Under the pieces are notes generated by a model. The model was not told the DNA's origin. It made no database searches and saw only the letters and a program-made list of their open reading frames with translations. From Deinandra increscens subsp. villosa (taxonomy: Eukaryota > Streptophyta > Magnoliopsida > Asterales > Asteraceae), in NCBI GenBank assembly GCA_039602395.1, contig JBCNJP010000006.1, positions 58,340,429 to 58,404,428 on the forward strand: a stretch of 64,000 nt of DNA, in the 5' to 3' direction. Positions 12,353 to 23,249 of the stretch are shown here, piece after piece. Within the stretch, counting starts at the first letter, position 1. Every line of letters starts with the position of its first letter. Both the position numbers and the translations under genes were made by a program.

Positions 12353-12850
12353 ATTGTAATTGATCGATTGGAACTAGGGAATTCGTGTGAAGATTTCAAA
12401 CTAGAATAGAAGGCCAATATGTCGACGTATTAGAGGCGCATATATAGTCAATTCCTAGAAAAATAAACTGCCCCTTGGACCCTGTCAGGGGCTGTCGCCC
12501 TTTAGACCCTGCTTTTTTTGGGTGCTGACCCTGAACCCCGCCAACGGAGTGTGTGCCCTTGGAACCCCTTTTGAGGTTCTTAATTTACAACTTTATCGAT
12601 ACCCTGCACTTTTGGAACCAACCTATATAGGTTACAAGTTATATTGGTCAATAGTCAATCAATTACACTAAAATAGCAATAAGTGATGTCGAGAACATGA
12701 CAAAAGCATAGGAAATAAGAACTTGTGAAGGAACTAGGGATCGGGGGATGCACTTGTACCTTCGACACTCTTAGATTTTCTTATGCGTTCCCTTTTTCTT
12801 TTCTTTCAAAAAGATATGGGTGAGTCGGAGGAAAGTGACTAGGAGAAAAT

Positions 12851-12998
12851 ATAGTGGTTTCATTTTTTGTTTCGGCATCTTCTTCACTACTACAACCGTA
12901 ACTGTTGCTGGGATGGCTGTGGGTATAGTGGTTTCAGATTCTATTTCGTCATCTTCTTCACTACTACAATCGTAACTATTGTTGGGATGGTTGTGGGT
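12851..12998. repeat. Two-copy tandem repeat, about 75-bp unit
   Basis: Two copies of a segment containing ATCTTCTTCACTACTACAA and GGGATGG-TGTGGGT follow each other with a few substitutions. No function recognised. Confidence 0.7.
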
Positions 12999-13429
12999 GA
13001 CTCGTAGTCGGTATCAGAGTCAACATTGGGAGGGATATTTGCCTTCTAGTATCATAGAAAATTAATCGGCGTGAGAGGGCGTCGAAATCACAGAGGATGA
13101 TTGTGTCTAGCATTTTTTTTGTTTTTAGTGAGAAGATGAGACGGAGACGGTAAGATGAAGTGATAGAGATAGATAATGAGATAATAAAAATAACTAGGTT
13201 TTGAGGACCCCATGTGTTGTGGGAATGCGGGATGAAAAAATGTATGTGCTAAAGACGTTAAAAAAAACTGAAACAACGAAACAACACAAGAAAAATAAAG
13301 TACATCACTTTGCTGCTACTCGAAAGAAAAAAACGCCGTAGCTGGCAAAAAAAAAAAAACAAACAAAATAGTGTTTTCACTGACATTATTTATCAAAGTT
13401 CTCTTTTGTTTATATAGGTAATATGAAAA

Positions 13430-13660
13430 AGTCCCTGGGATTTGTCCCACTGGTACATCGCCTGTGATAATCTACTTATTGATCAAGAGGTCATAAGTTC
13501 AAGCATTGAGACGCCCGGTTTTATCACCAGTTGGAGTGAGCTTTCTTCGGGGATGTTATAACACAGATGGTCTCGGTAATCCTATTATCAGCGTATCGCG
13601 GGTAACATATTTGCCAGATGTACCCACAGGTAACCAGATTTGATGTTTGTTGTTATAAAA
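13430..13660 (+). mobile_element. SINE-like retroposon
   Basis: A tRNA-like head contains CCCACTGGTACATCGCC and GGTCATAAGTTCAAGC, which resemble RNA polymerase III A and B boxes. It is followed by CGCCCGGTTTTATCACCAG and ends near TGTTGTTATAAAAAAAGG. A second copy of the middle phrase lies at about 21925-21960. The family could not be named and the ends are approximate. Confidence 0.4.
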
Positions 13661-13985
13661 AAAGGTAATAGGAAAAATGAAAGGATATATAAAAAAAATA
13701 CTAAAAAGAGAAATAATGAAATAAAGAGGAAACACCCATCTTCATAAATAATTTTCTCTATCTATACCATTTTCTAAAAAAGAGTTTCGGTGTTTCACTA
13801 GCTTTATCATACAAAAGATGTGATGAATGTGTTACGAGACAAATACAAATCGTAAAGAATTGATCCAGAAACATTATTACCATTATACGTCAATAGTCTC
13901 GTATTTCAAACAAATTATGCAATGGCACTATTCGACGTCAAGAAATTACAACGAAATTAAAACTAACTGGCCGAAATCGCAAGCT

Positions 13986-16415
13986 TCAACATTCACACCC
14001 GTAGGACCTGTGTTGACGACCATCCCCGGTGACATCAATCGTCTCCGGAAAGTACCTACAACCGCAATTAACAAACCAAGTTATCATTTTCGGGGTGGTT
14101 ACAGACTTACAGGTTCAAAATATGTAAAGACTCGTCGTAAAAAAAAAAAAAAAATAATAATAATAAAAAAAACTCGAGAGTTAAAGGGACCTCAAGTTTA
14201 GCCCATGGTGAATGCGAAAACTAAATGAAAGAAAAGCTTACGTTTCTTCCTCGGGTTCGTTCTTAAGAGCATTTGTGGCTATGCATTGGAAAGCAGCTTC
14301 AACATTAGTCCCTTCTTTTGCAGAAGTCTCATAATATGGTATGTTCCCTTTTGAGGCACACCATGCCTTTGCTTTCTTTCTGGAAACCTAGAATCATAAG
14401 GTGTAAGATAATCTCCAACTTATTATACAAGAAAGAACATAACATAGAGAAAAGCTCAACCTACCACTCGACCGTTGCCTCCATCGACATCTACTTTATT
14501 CCCGAGCACAACAAAGGGAAAGTTCTCGGGATCCGATGGACTCGCCTGGAAAAAATAGTATATAACATTATAAGGGGATGGTGAATAGTACGCACTTAGG
14601 CATCTAACTTAGATGTGAAACTCATCAAAATGACGTAGTTTTAATTAAAAACAATTTGGATATGGAATTATTTTATATTTCAAATTGATGGTTTTGCACA
14701 AGGAAATGAAGAATGATTTCCAAATTTTAATGATTTTCTTATTAAAACTATGTCGTTTTGATGAGTTTTATATCTAAGTTAGATGCATAAAAATACCATA
14801 TTCTCTTTTCCCATGTTATAATATCAAACAAACACATCTAGCATATAGTAGAGCGGGGCATCTAAGCTAGATGTGAAACTCATCAACTCATCAAAACGAC
14901 GTAGTTTTGATTAAAATCAATTCAAATATGAAATAATTTAATATTCCAAATTGATGGATTTATACAAGGAAATAAGGAATAGAGTAAACTTCGTTTTTGG
15001 TCCTTCACGTTTGCTCCTTTTATCCCTTTTAGTCCAAATTTTTCAAAAATCTGATTTTGGTGCCTCACATTTCATTTTTGTATCAATTTTGGTCCAAAAT
15101 CTAAAATCCGTTTAGAATATCCGTTAGTTAACCCCACCTGAGGGGTATTTTAGTCATTTACCATGGTCTAAATGCTCTATTTAAGTACACTATTAATACA
15201 AAAATGACTAAAATACCCCTCAGGTGGGGTTAACTAACGGATCTTCTAAACGGACTTTAGATTTTAGACCAAAATTGATACAAAAATGAAATGTGAGGCA
15301 CCAAAATCAAATTTTTGAAAAATTTGGACTAAAAGGAATAAAAGGAGCAAACGTGAAGGACCAAAAACGAAGTTTATTCTAAGGAATAATTCCAAATTTG
15401 AGTGATTTCTTATCAAAACCATGTCATTTTTCATGAGCTTCATATTCACTTTTCCCACGTTATAAATTACAATATCAAACAAACAAACAAATAATATCAA
15501 ACAAACAAACAAATAAACACATCTAGTATATAGCAGAGCTAGAGCGTTTCTAGTTTCTCGCTAGAGCGTTTCCCCAGGTTTAATGGAGATGCCTTTGCTG
15601 TTCAAAAAAAAAAGGTATATAGCAGAGCGGGTTTCAGAAGCGATAGTTAAAACGAGCAATCACCTGAATCAGAAACTCTTCACGCCAATTGCCCAAACTC
15701 TCGAACGATTTCATGACGTTTACATCATACACAAGAACGCAACAATCAGCACCTCTGTAGAAAGCTACACCAAGGCTTTGAAACCTTTCTTGTCCAGCAG
15801 TATCCCATATCTTCAAAATTTAACATATTAAAAAATTAACATATTCAAGCAGCAAACAGAAAAATGATAAGGAGTAACAAAATCAATAATGTATATGATG
15901 AATTATGAAGCTTCATTAAAGTCACCTGCATTGTGAACAGCCTATCTTCAAACTGAACTTCTTTCGTTAAGAAATCAGCTCCAATGGTTGCTTTGTACTG
16001 ATTGCTAAACTTACGATTCACATACCTATTCGACTCATTCAATTGAACAAAATCAGAATCGGTAAAACATAGAGATAGATCTGTGGAAAACAAATGATTA
16101 TTATATAAATGAATCATTGAATCGGAATTTACTGATTCATCAGAGACGTCTTCCCAACCCTGAAATCGATCAAATAAACCTAAATTAGAACGAAAACCTG
16201 AATCCGTACATACATACATTACATAGAAGTTATTTTGTTCGATCAACGTGATCTGATTTTCGGAAAGCTGAAATTCGTCTAAATTTGTGGTGATTTTTCT
16301 TCAATTTTGATTTTGATCGTATCGTAAGTGAGAGGGGAGATCGGATTGAGAGAAATGTGTACCCGCTGTCTCCGAGGATGATGACCTTGAGTAGCATTCT
16401 CCGGCGAGAAGCCAT
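13986..16415 (-). CDS. Rab7-type small GTPase (RABG3 class)
   Basis: Seven exons, in order of translation: 16363-16415, 16133-16159, 15926-16025, 15664-15810, 14465-14545, 14242-14387, 13986-14055. All splice GT-AG to a 207-aa protein, the normal Rab7 length. Visible motifs: P-loop GDSGVGKTS at 15-23, effector-loop Thr40 in [16 protein letters not shown] at 62-68 with catalytic Gln67, NKVD at 125-128, ETSAK at 156-160, and a C-terminal CEC for double geranylgeranylation. Rab7/RABG3 proteins act on late endosomes and the vacuole membrane in vacuolar trafficking. Only the exon 4/5 intron is long (14546-15663); it holds three nested MITEs. The copia element starts about 195 bp upstream of the ATG. 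The exact RABG3 member is not determined. Confidence 0.96.
14600..14786. mobile_element. Foldback MITE in the Rab7 intron, copy 1
   Basis: The two halves are inverted copies: GCATCTAACTTAGATGTGAA at 14600 and its near complement ending GATGC at 14786. The arms are about 60 bases, sharing AAACTCATCAAAA(T/C)GAC. A related copy lies at about 14855-15447. No clean target duplication could be assigned. Confidence 0.65.
14855..15447. mobile_element. Foldback MITE copy 2, interrupted
   Basis: Begins GGGGCATCTAAGCTAGATGT and follows copy 1 closely (CATCAAAACGACGTAG), is broken by the 398-bp element at 14982-15379, and resumes with ATGTCATTTTTCATGAGC. The flank AATATCAAACAAACACATC is repeated on both sides of this copy, so part of the intron was also duplicated. 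Confidence 0.6.
14982..15379. mobile_element. MULE-type MITE with 9-bp duplication
   Basis: An exact 9-bp duplication, TAAGGAATA, flanks the element (14973-14981 and 15380-15388). The ends GAGTAAACTTCG and the complement of GAATAAACTTCG open inverted repeats of well over 100 bases; ATTTTAGTCATTT and its partner lie near the centre. It is inserted in foldback MITE copy 2, so it is the younger of the two. Confidence 0.85.
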
Positions 16416-16478
16416 AGTTATCGGTGATCGATCTCGACAAACAGCGATGGATATTTGTGTGCTGCAGTACGAACGCTC

Positions 16479-16505
16479 AGAGAGAGAGAGAGAGAGAGAG
16501 AGAGA
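16479..16505. repeat. (AG)n microsatellite upstream of the Rab7 ATG
   Basis: About 13 AG units lie 64-90 bases upstream of the start codon, in the likely 5' UTR or promoter. On the gene strand it reads (CT)n, common in plant leaders. Confidence 0.85.
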
Positions 16506-16609
16506 ATCAGATTTCAGATCAGATGATCAACAATTTGTAAACGAAGAAACCATGTTTGAAGAATGTTTACGAACACGAAAGGAATACAAATGAATATATA
16601 TGTGTTAAG

Positions 16610-16752
16610 TAAAGAAAATAATGTGCTAGAGAGAAAAACAGAGAACTACTTTCATTCATACGGATATTCAGTATTTATATATTACACAAAAGTGTAAATC
16701 TAATAAATGTCAGGGAACATAAAATAGATAATAATATATCTGATTTACAACA
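16610..16752 (-). repeat. 3' LTR of the copia element
   Basis: 143 bp; on the element strand it runs TGTTGTAAATC to TTTTCTTTA. Differs from the 5' LTR at four positions by eye. Confidence 0.9.
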
Positions 16753-16963
16753 CTCCCCCTCAGATATACATTATCGTACATTATACACTAGTAACAACAT
16801 ACTTCAGGATGATGTTAAAATTGGTACTTCGGGACCAATAATATAAACTGGTACTACTGGACTAGTTATGCTGCCTCGTTAAAAACCTTAACTAACAAAA
16901 CCCAGTGGGAAAAAACTTAGTCAAGGGAAAAAGAGCACAGCGTGTATAATGCTCCCCCTCAAT

Positions 16964-19900
16964 CTAACTAACATCCTTCAGTCTACGGAGTCCGATCCTC
17001 TGTGATAGTAGCTCAAAACTATTTCTTGGTAGAGATTTTGTAAATAGGTCGGCAAGATTTTCACTTGACCTGATCTGACGAACATCTATTTCACCTTCTT
17101 TCTGTAGGTCGTACGTTGAGAAGAACTTAGGTGAAATATGCTTTGTCCTGTCTCCCTTGATATAACCTTCTTTAATTTGTGCTATGCAGGCAGCATTATC
17201 TTCATAAATAATCGTTGGGTTTTTCTTTATTTGTTCCAATCCACATGCTTCTTGTATGTGATTAATCATTGAACCGCAACCACACACATTCTCGACCGGC
17301 ATCATATAGTGCTATCAGTTCAGCATGATTTGATGAAGTTGCTGTAAGGGTTTGCTTTGTAGACTTCCAAGAAATTGTTGTACCACCATATGTAAATACG
17401 TAACCTGTTTGAGATTTTGCTTTATGTGGATCTGATAAATATCCAGCGTCAGCATACCCAACAAGCTGGGACATTTTATCTTTCTCATAGAAAAGACCCA
17501 AGTCTTGTGTCCCACAAAGATACCGGAATATATGTTTTATTCCAATCCAGTGTCTGCGTGTTGGATTTGAACTATATCTCGCTAGTACATGTACCGAGAA
17601 TGCAATATCCGGTCTCGTGTTATTTGCAAGGTACATAAGAGCACCCATCGCACTTAGGTATGGTACTTCTGGACCAAGTACTTCTTCACCCTCTTCTTAT
17701 GGGCGGTAAGGATCTTTATGTGCATCTAGCGATCGGACAATCATAGGTATGCTAAACGGATGAGCTTTGTCCATATTAAAACGTGCTAGCATCTTCTGGA
17801 TATAGTTTGACTGATGGACAAAAGTACCGTTGCACAGATGTTCAAACTGTAGACCAAGACATAGTTTCGTCATTCCAAGGTCTTTCATTTCAAATTCTTT
17901 CTTCAATAATTTAGCAGCTTTTTCTATCTCTTCAGGAGATCCAATGATGTTCATATCATCAACATAAACTGCTATTATGGTGAATTTCGAAGATGATCTT
18001 TTTATAAAGACACACGGACTGATCACATCTGACTTGTATCCTTCTTTTTCGAGATATTCACTGAGTCGATTGTACCACATACGACCAGATTGTTTAAGAC
18101 CATATAAAGATCTTTGGAGTTTTATAGAACACATATCTCGAGGGGTTGATTTTAATGCTTCAGGCATTTTTAATCCTTTAGGGATTTTCATATAGATGTC
18201 ATTTTCTAGTGTCCCGTATAAGTATGCGGTAACAACATCCATAAGTCTCATCTGAAGTCCTTCAGAGATTGTGAGGCCAATTAAGAATCTAAGGGTTATC
18301 GCATCCACTACACGGGAATACGTTTCCTCATAATCAACTCCTGGGATTTGGGAAAACCCTTGTGCAACAAGTCGCGCCTTATATCGTACAATCTCATTCT
18401 TTTCATTTCTTTTTATTGCAAACACCCATTTATAACCTACTGGTTTGACGTCTATGGGTGTTCGGACTACTGGTCCGAAAACATGTCGCTTATCAAGTGA
18501 ATTTAACTCAGCATTTATAGCTTCTTGCCATTTTGGCCAATCATTTCTGTGCATGCACTCTTCTAGAGTTTTAGGTATGTAATCGTTTTCGTTTATTACA
18601 TCCGTTGCTATAGCATATGCAAATATATCATCAACACGTGTTTCATTCCTGTTCCACATTATACTACTTTGTATATAGTTAATAGAGATCTCATTTTCAT
18701 TTGGTACCGATGATTCTTCTGGAATCTCACTTTCCTCTGGAATTATATTGGTCACTTCTCGGACATTCACCTCTCCTGGGGTTTCATTTATGATATTTTC
18801 TGAGTTTTCACCAACTGCATTATTTTGCTCTTTTCGTTTTCGTGGGTTCTTATCTTTGGAACCGATTGGTCTCCCACGCTTTCTTTGTATAGTAATCGCT
18901 TCTGGTACTACTTCAATTCGAGCAGGTGCATTTGATGCTCGTATATGTGACTTTGTCACTTTATTTGTATCCGTGAATGCATCTGGTAATTCATTTGCTA
19001 TTCTTTGCAAATGTATAATCTTTTGGACTTCAGACTCACATTGACCACTTCGGGGGTCTAAATTCGATAGTGACGATGCATTCCACGAAATTTCATGTGT
19101 TACCAGTCTTTCTTTATTCTTATCTCCCCCTAAGACTGGGAACATTGTTTCATCAAAATGACACTGGGAACATTGTTTCATCAAAATGACAGTCAGCAAA
19201 ACGTGCTGTAAACATGTCTCCTGTTAATGGTTCTAAATATTTAAGTATTGACGGAGAGTTGAAACCAATGTAGATGCCCAGTCTTCGTTGTGGTCCCATT
19301 TTGGTACGTTGTGGTGAGGGTATTGGTACATATACCGCACAACCAAAGATTCTAAGATGGGACAGATTTGGTTCTCTACCGGAGACCAATTGTAATGGGG
19401 AGTAATTATGATCAGCAGTTGGTCTTAACCGGATCAGTGCAGCAGCATGCAAAATTGCATGTCCCCATGCAGAAGATGGTAATTGACATCTCATTAAAAG
19501 CGGTCTAGCAATTAGTTGTAACCGTTTGATTAATGATTCAGCTAAACCGTTCTGTGTGTGAACATGAGGTACTGGATGTTCAACATTTATCCCATCGACA
19601 TGCAATAGTCGTTAAAAGATTTAGATGTGAATTCTCCTGCATTATCCATCCGGATGTTTTTAATTTGAGTATCCGGAAAATTTACTCTCAATTGTATGAT
19701 TTGAGCTAAAAGTCGGGCAAAAGCTACATTGCGGGTAGCTAAAAGACTCACATGTGACCACCGCGAGGATGCGTCAATTAAGACCATAAAATAGCGAAAC
19801 GGTCCACAAGGAGGGTGTATGGGCCCACAAATATCCCTTTGAATTCTTTCTAAAAATGAAGGGTTTTCTTGTGTGAGTTTAGTTTGTGAAGGCCGAATAA

Positions 19901-20588
19901 TGAGTTTGTCCAGAGAGCATGCTGCACATGATAAATCTTGTGGTAGCAAAACTTTTAGATTTTTAAGCGGGTGCCCATTTGCACTTTGTATTATCCGTCG
20001 CATCATTATGCTACCAGGATGACCTAGTCGGTCATGCCATATATTGAATGTGCTTTTATCGAATAATTTTTGGTTGCTTGCCATGTACGATTCGATAGGA
20101 TTAATATTAGTAGAATATAATCCAGAGGATAAAGCTTGTAGCTTTTCAACAACCTTTTCTTCATCATTTTCGTTTGAGGTAATTTGAAGATATTCGGTAT
20201 TATTTTTAGATATTGTTCTTAGGTGATAACCGTTTTGTCGAATATCTTTGAAACTAAGTAAATTCCGTCTTGATTTACTAGAGTATAATGCATTATTGAT
20301 GAGAAGTTGGGTACCCGAAGATAAGATTATGTGTGCTCTTCCGGAGCCTTCGATAAGGTTACTGACACCGGAGATAGTACCAATAGGTGTCTCTGCTGGA
20401 GACAATATAGAGAAATATTTCTTCTGTTTAAGAATAGTATTGGTACTACCACTATCTACCAGACATTCATCACCAATAGTAGTTCTGCTGGAACTAGCAA
20501 ACATATTTCGGGATGGATGAATCTGAAATGAATCTGGATGATTGGATCTGGAATGATTAGAACTGGAAAACAAAACTTCAACGATCAA
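16964..20588 (-). pseudogene. Copia pol polyprotein, broken by frameshifts
   Basis: Pieces on the minus strand, in order: 20588-19587 (protease with DSGST, GAG-pre-integrase HDRLGHPG, integrase core with ICGPI and DNAGEF), 19605-19153 (rest of integrase, HTQNGLAES), 19199-17697 (reverse transcriptase with YVDDM), 17648-17262 and 17305-16964 (RNase H with ADAGY and YEDNAACI, ending near FTKSLP). The pieces are in different frames, so there are frameshifts near 19600, 19190, 17690 and 17290. The one at 19190 comes from a direct duplication of about 28 bases. The first piece opens at TTG, not ATG. Gag is absent. The element cannot encode working proteins. Confidence 0.88.
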
Positions 20589-20621
20589 TCTTCAAGATAG
20601 GAAGGCATCGTGCTGATAACG

Positions 20622-20764
20622 TAAAGAAAATAATGTGCCAGAGAGAAAAACAGAGAACTACTTTCATTCATACGGATATTCAGTATTTATACATTACACA
20701 AAAGTGTAAATCTAATAACTGTCAGTGAACATAAAATAGATAATAATATATCTGATTTACAACA
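20622..20764 (-). repeat. 5' LTR of the copia element
   Basis: 143 bp partner of 16610-16752. Directly downstream on the element strand is GTTATCAGCACGATG, a plausible primer-binding region of the TATCAGCA type. Confidence 0.88.
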
Positions 20765-20769
20765 TTAAG

Positions 20770-21003
20770 AACTTAGACATAATTATTTCAAAAAGATTAA
20801 TAAAATTAAGCATATAAACAAACATGAATGAATGAAAGTAAACTTACGAAAATAAACGAACACTTTAAATAAGCGAACACCTTAGCGAATATTCATAAAC
20901 ATAAATGTATGAACGCACTCTCTGTTCATGTTTGTACATTAACTAAACGAGCGAATATAAATGAACTTTTCACTAAATATTCGGTTTGTTTACAACCCAA
21001 GGG
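20770..21003. mobile_element. Possible hAT-like MITE remnant split by the copia element
   Basis: The stretch is rich in GAACA/AACGAGCG phrases and ends TTTGTTTACAACCC, which resembles the GGGTTGTAAAC end of common plant hAT-type MITEs. A matching left part may lie before the copia element (around 16535-16604, with GTTTACGAACACG). No target duplication was found. Confidence 0.3.
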
Positions 21004-22217
21004 ACATGGTTAATAACTTAACATGATACTTATATCTATTGGTAATTTAGAAAATAAGAGCAAATTATAATTTATGTCATTTATAAATTACCCAAATTTC
21101 ACTTTTCGTTCTTAAATTAAGGAAATAACAAAAAACGTCATTTATATTTAAATTTGTTACACGTTACGTCCAATGCCCTGACGGGCGTTAAATTTTTCTC
21201 TTAAGTCCAGTGCAACTGGGGGCAATTTGGTCTTTATACTTATCAAGAACCACTTCTGTAATTATATTAAAAAAATAAAAATATATTTTCACTTTTTACA
21301 CTTATAGGGATCAATTTGTAATTAAATTAAAAATACGAGTAAATTACTAATTAGTCCTTTATATATATGAAATTATTGGTTTTGTCCTTTAAATTCAACA
21401 ATTATTGATTTTATTACTATTTTTTAAAAAATTACAGGTGTACAGTCCTTTCCACTAACAACTATTAAATAATACAGTTAACCTCCTCACGTGCCCCATA
21501 TCTACTCCATTGATCGGGTCAATTGTATGTCCACAAAACATTCTTCCACTGATCGGGTCAATTTTATGTCATATTTTAGTTGACTGTCACCAGTGATTCC
21601 TTGAAAGCTTCACGGATATGTTGGTAGGCCAAAGAAAAAAAATATATAGAGGAGTTGAGTCAACTAATGATGAAGGAGTGGAAATTGTCAAGGCTTAAAT
21701 ATGTCATCTTTTACAACATGTAAAAACAAAGGGCAAAATAGAAAATCATGGACTTTTGTTGACCCGAAAGCTATCATCAATAGTTCATAACTTTGTTTTG
21801 CACCCGTAGACTTTTAGATATTGCCATTTTAATTTTAATCTCTTATTATATATATACCAGCAATATTGTTTTGAGGCATGAAAGCTCTATGATGAAGACC
21901 TGGATCTTGTTGTCTTTGGTTCGATCATGAGAGCGACCGGGTTTTACCACCAGTGGACATTTGGGCAGGTGAGTTTATCTCGGAACTGGAAATAACTTGG
22001 GTGTGCTTAAGGACTCCGTGCGACTGGGTTGGGCCAGTTGATGGTGGTTTTTCCATTGGGTTACGGAATACTTTGGCAATTCTATATTTATTGGTCGTTT
22101 AAAAAAAATCCCATCCATTAATCTATAAAATGAATGGTCAAAATCTATTTTCAGTGTTTTTAGACAAAATAATATTTTTTTAGTGAATCTAACCATTATT
22201 ATTATATATATAAATAT
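21004..22217. other. AT-rich intergenic DNA with a SINE-like fragment
   Basis: No gene seen. Around 21890-22090 is a fragment with GGTTCGATCATGAGAG and CGACCGGGTTTTACCACCAG. It matches the middle of the SINE-like element at 13430-13660 and is followed by GACTGGGTTGGGCCAG. Other parts (near 21160-21260, CCTGACGGGCGTTAAA) look like degraded repeat. Confidence 0.4.
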
Positions 22218-23235
22218 GGGTAAAGTTCTAGTACAAACCAATATTATTGTAAGAACTTAAGAACTAATGTAACAACCATTAAATTTCAATTGAATGAAGG
22301 TTATTTACATAATTTTTATGTTTCTTCTTATTTTCTCCTTTATGTCTATACACATGATGGCAACTTAACGACCTAAAAAAATAAAAAACTAAATAAAAAT
22401 CATTTTTTTTTGTAAATCCGACTATGTTGCATATATGCAACATATGAAAACATATAATGTTGCATATATGCAACATATGAAAACATATAATGTTGCATAT
22501 ATGCAACATGGTATGTTGCATATAAAACATATGAAACATACCATGTTGCACATATGAAACATATAATGTTGCATATATGCAACGGGTAAAATTCTAGTAC
22601 AAACCAATATTATTGTAAGAACTTAAGAACTACTGTAAGAACTATTAAGTTTCAATTGAATGAAGGTTATTTACATAATTTTTATGCTCCTTCTTTTTTT
22701 CCTTCATTTCTATACACATGATGGCAACTTAACGACCTAAAAAAATAAAAAACTAAACAAAAATCTTTTTTTTTTCCGTAAATCCGACTATTTTGCATAT
22801 ATGCAATATATGAAAACATATAATATTGCACATATGTAACATATGAAACATATATGTTGCATATATGCAACATGATATGTTGCATATAAAACATATGAAA
22901 CATACCATGTTGCACATATGAAACATATAATATTGCATATATGCAACATAGTCGGACAGGCAAAAAAAACAATTTTTTTTTAAGTCATCGGGTGGATATG
23001 GGTCGATATACGTGAAATTAAATAAAAAAAAATATATCAAATTACCAAAAAAAATCTTTATTTGAAATAATTTTCCCTTGGTTCTTACAAGTTTGTACAA
23101 TAAAAAACAAGATATCTTTACCATAAATGTAGTGGAGGAATTAAAAAGGAAAGGACAAAATTACTAAATTATCCCTCATTTAAGTTGGTTCTTAAGTTCT
23201 TACAATAGATAATGGTTCTTACATGAACTTTACCC
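22218..23235. mobile_element. MITE with internal duplication and repeated GTTGCATATATGCAAC palindromes
   Basis: The ends are inverted: GGGTAAAGTTC at 22218 and its complement at 23225-23235, with AAGAACTTAAGAAC and its complement just inside. ATATAAAT lies beside both ends. The left 366 bases (22218-22583) are repeated almost exactly at 22584-22957, so the left end occurs twice. Both units hold several perfect palindromes of the GTTGCATATATGCAAC type. Open frames on the minus strand here are low-complexity artefacts. Confidence 0.7.
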
Positions 23236-23249
23236 ATATAAATGGTGAA

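Larger units (their letters stand above)
11402..13429. other. Intergenic region between convergent HSP70 and Rab7 genes
   Basis: Begins with the HSP70 3' UTR. Further on are two tandem repeats (listed separately) and a GC-rich block at 12470-12545 with the phrases CCCCTTGGACCCTG and CTGAACCCCGCC. That block resembles part of the hAT element at 52747-53260, so it is probably an old transposon remnant. No gene is supported. Confidence 0.5.
16610..20764 (-). mobile_element. Complete Ty1/copia retrotransposon with very short LTRs
   Basis: The 5-bp duplication TTAAG is exact on both sides (16605-16609 and 20765-20769). The LTRs are 143 bp with four differences. On the minus strand the order is 5' LTR (20622-20764), pol in copia order, polypurine tract CTGAGGGGGAG (complement near 16753-16763) and 3' LTR (16610-16752). 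Integrase precedes reverse transcriptase, which defines copia. Total length is 4,155 bp. The first recognisable protein is protease only about 35 bases from the 5' LTR, so gag is missing. Confidence 0.92.

Noticed and set aside
12070..12363. 97-codon open frame
   Set aside because: Comes from a two-copy tandem repeat with no recognisable domain or splice context.
14318..14584. Plus-strand frame overlapping Rab7 exons 5 and 6
   Set aside because: Antisense to well-supported exons with exact splice sites.
17697..20588. Reverse transcriptase and integrase pieces as a possible integrated pararetrovirus
   Set aside because: LTRs, a 5-bp target duplication, a polypurine tract and an integrase before the reverse transcriptase identify a copia retrotransposon; no movement or coat protein is seen.
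22279..22972. Minus-strand open frames rich in CNI(I/M)(C/W)F repeats
   Set aside because: They are translations of the GTTGCATATATGCAAC palindrome array, with no protein family features.
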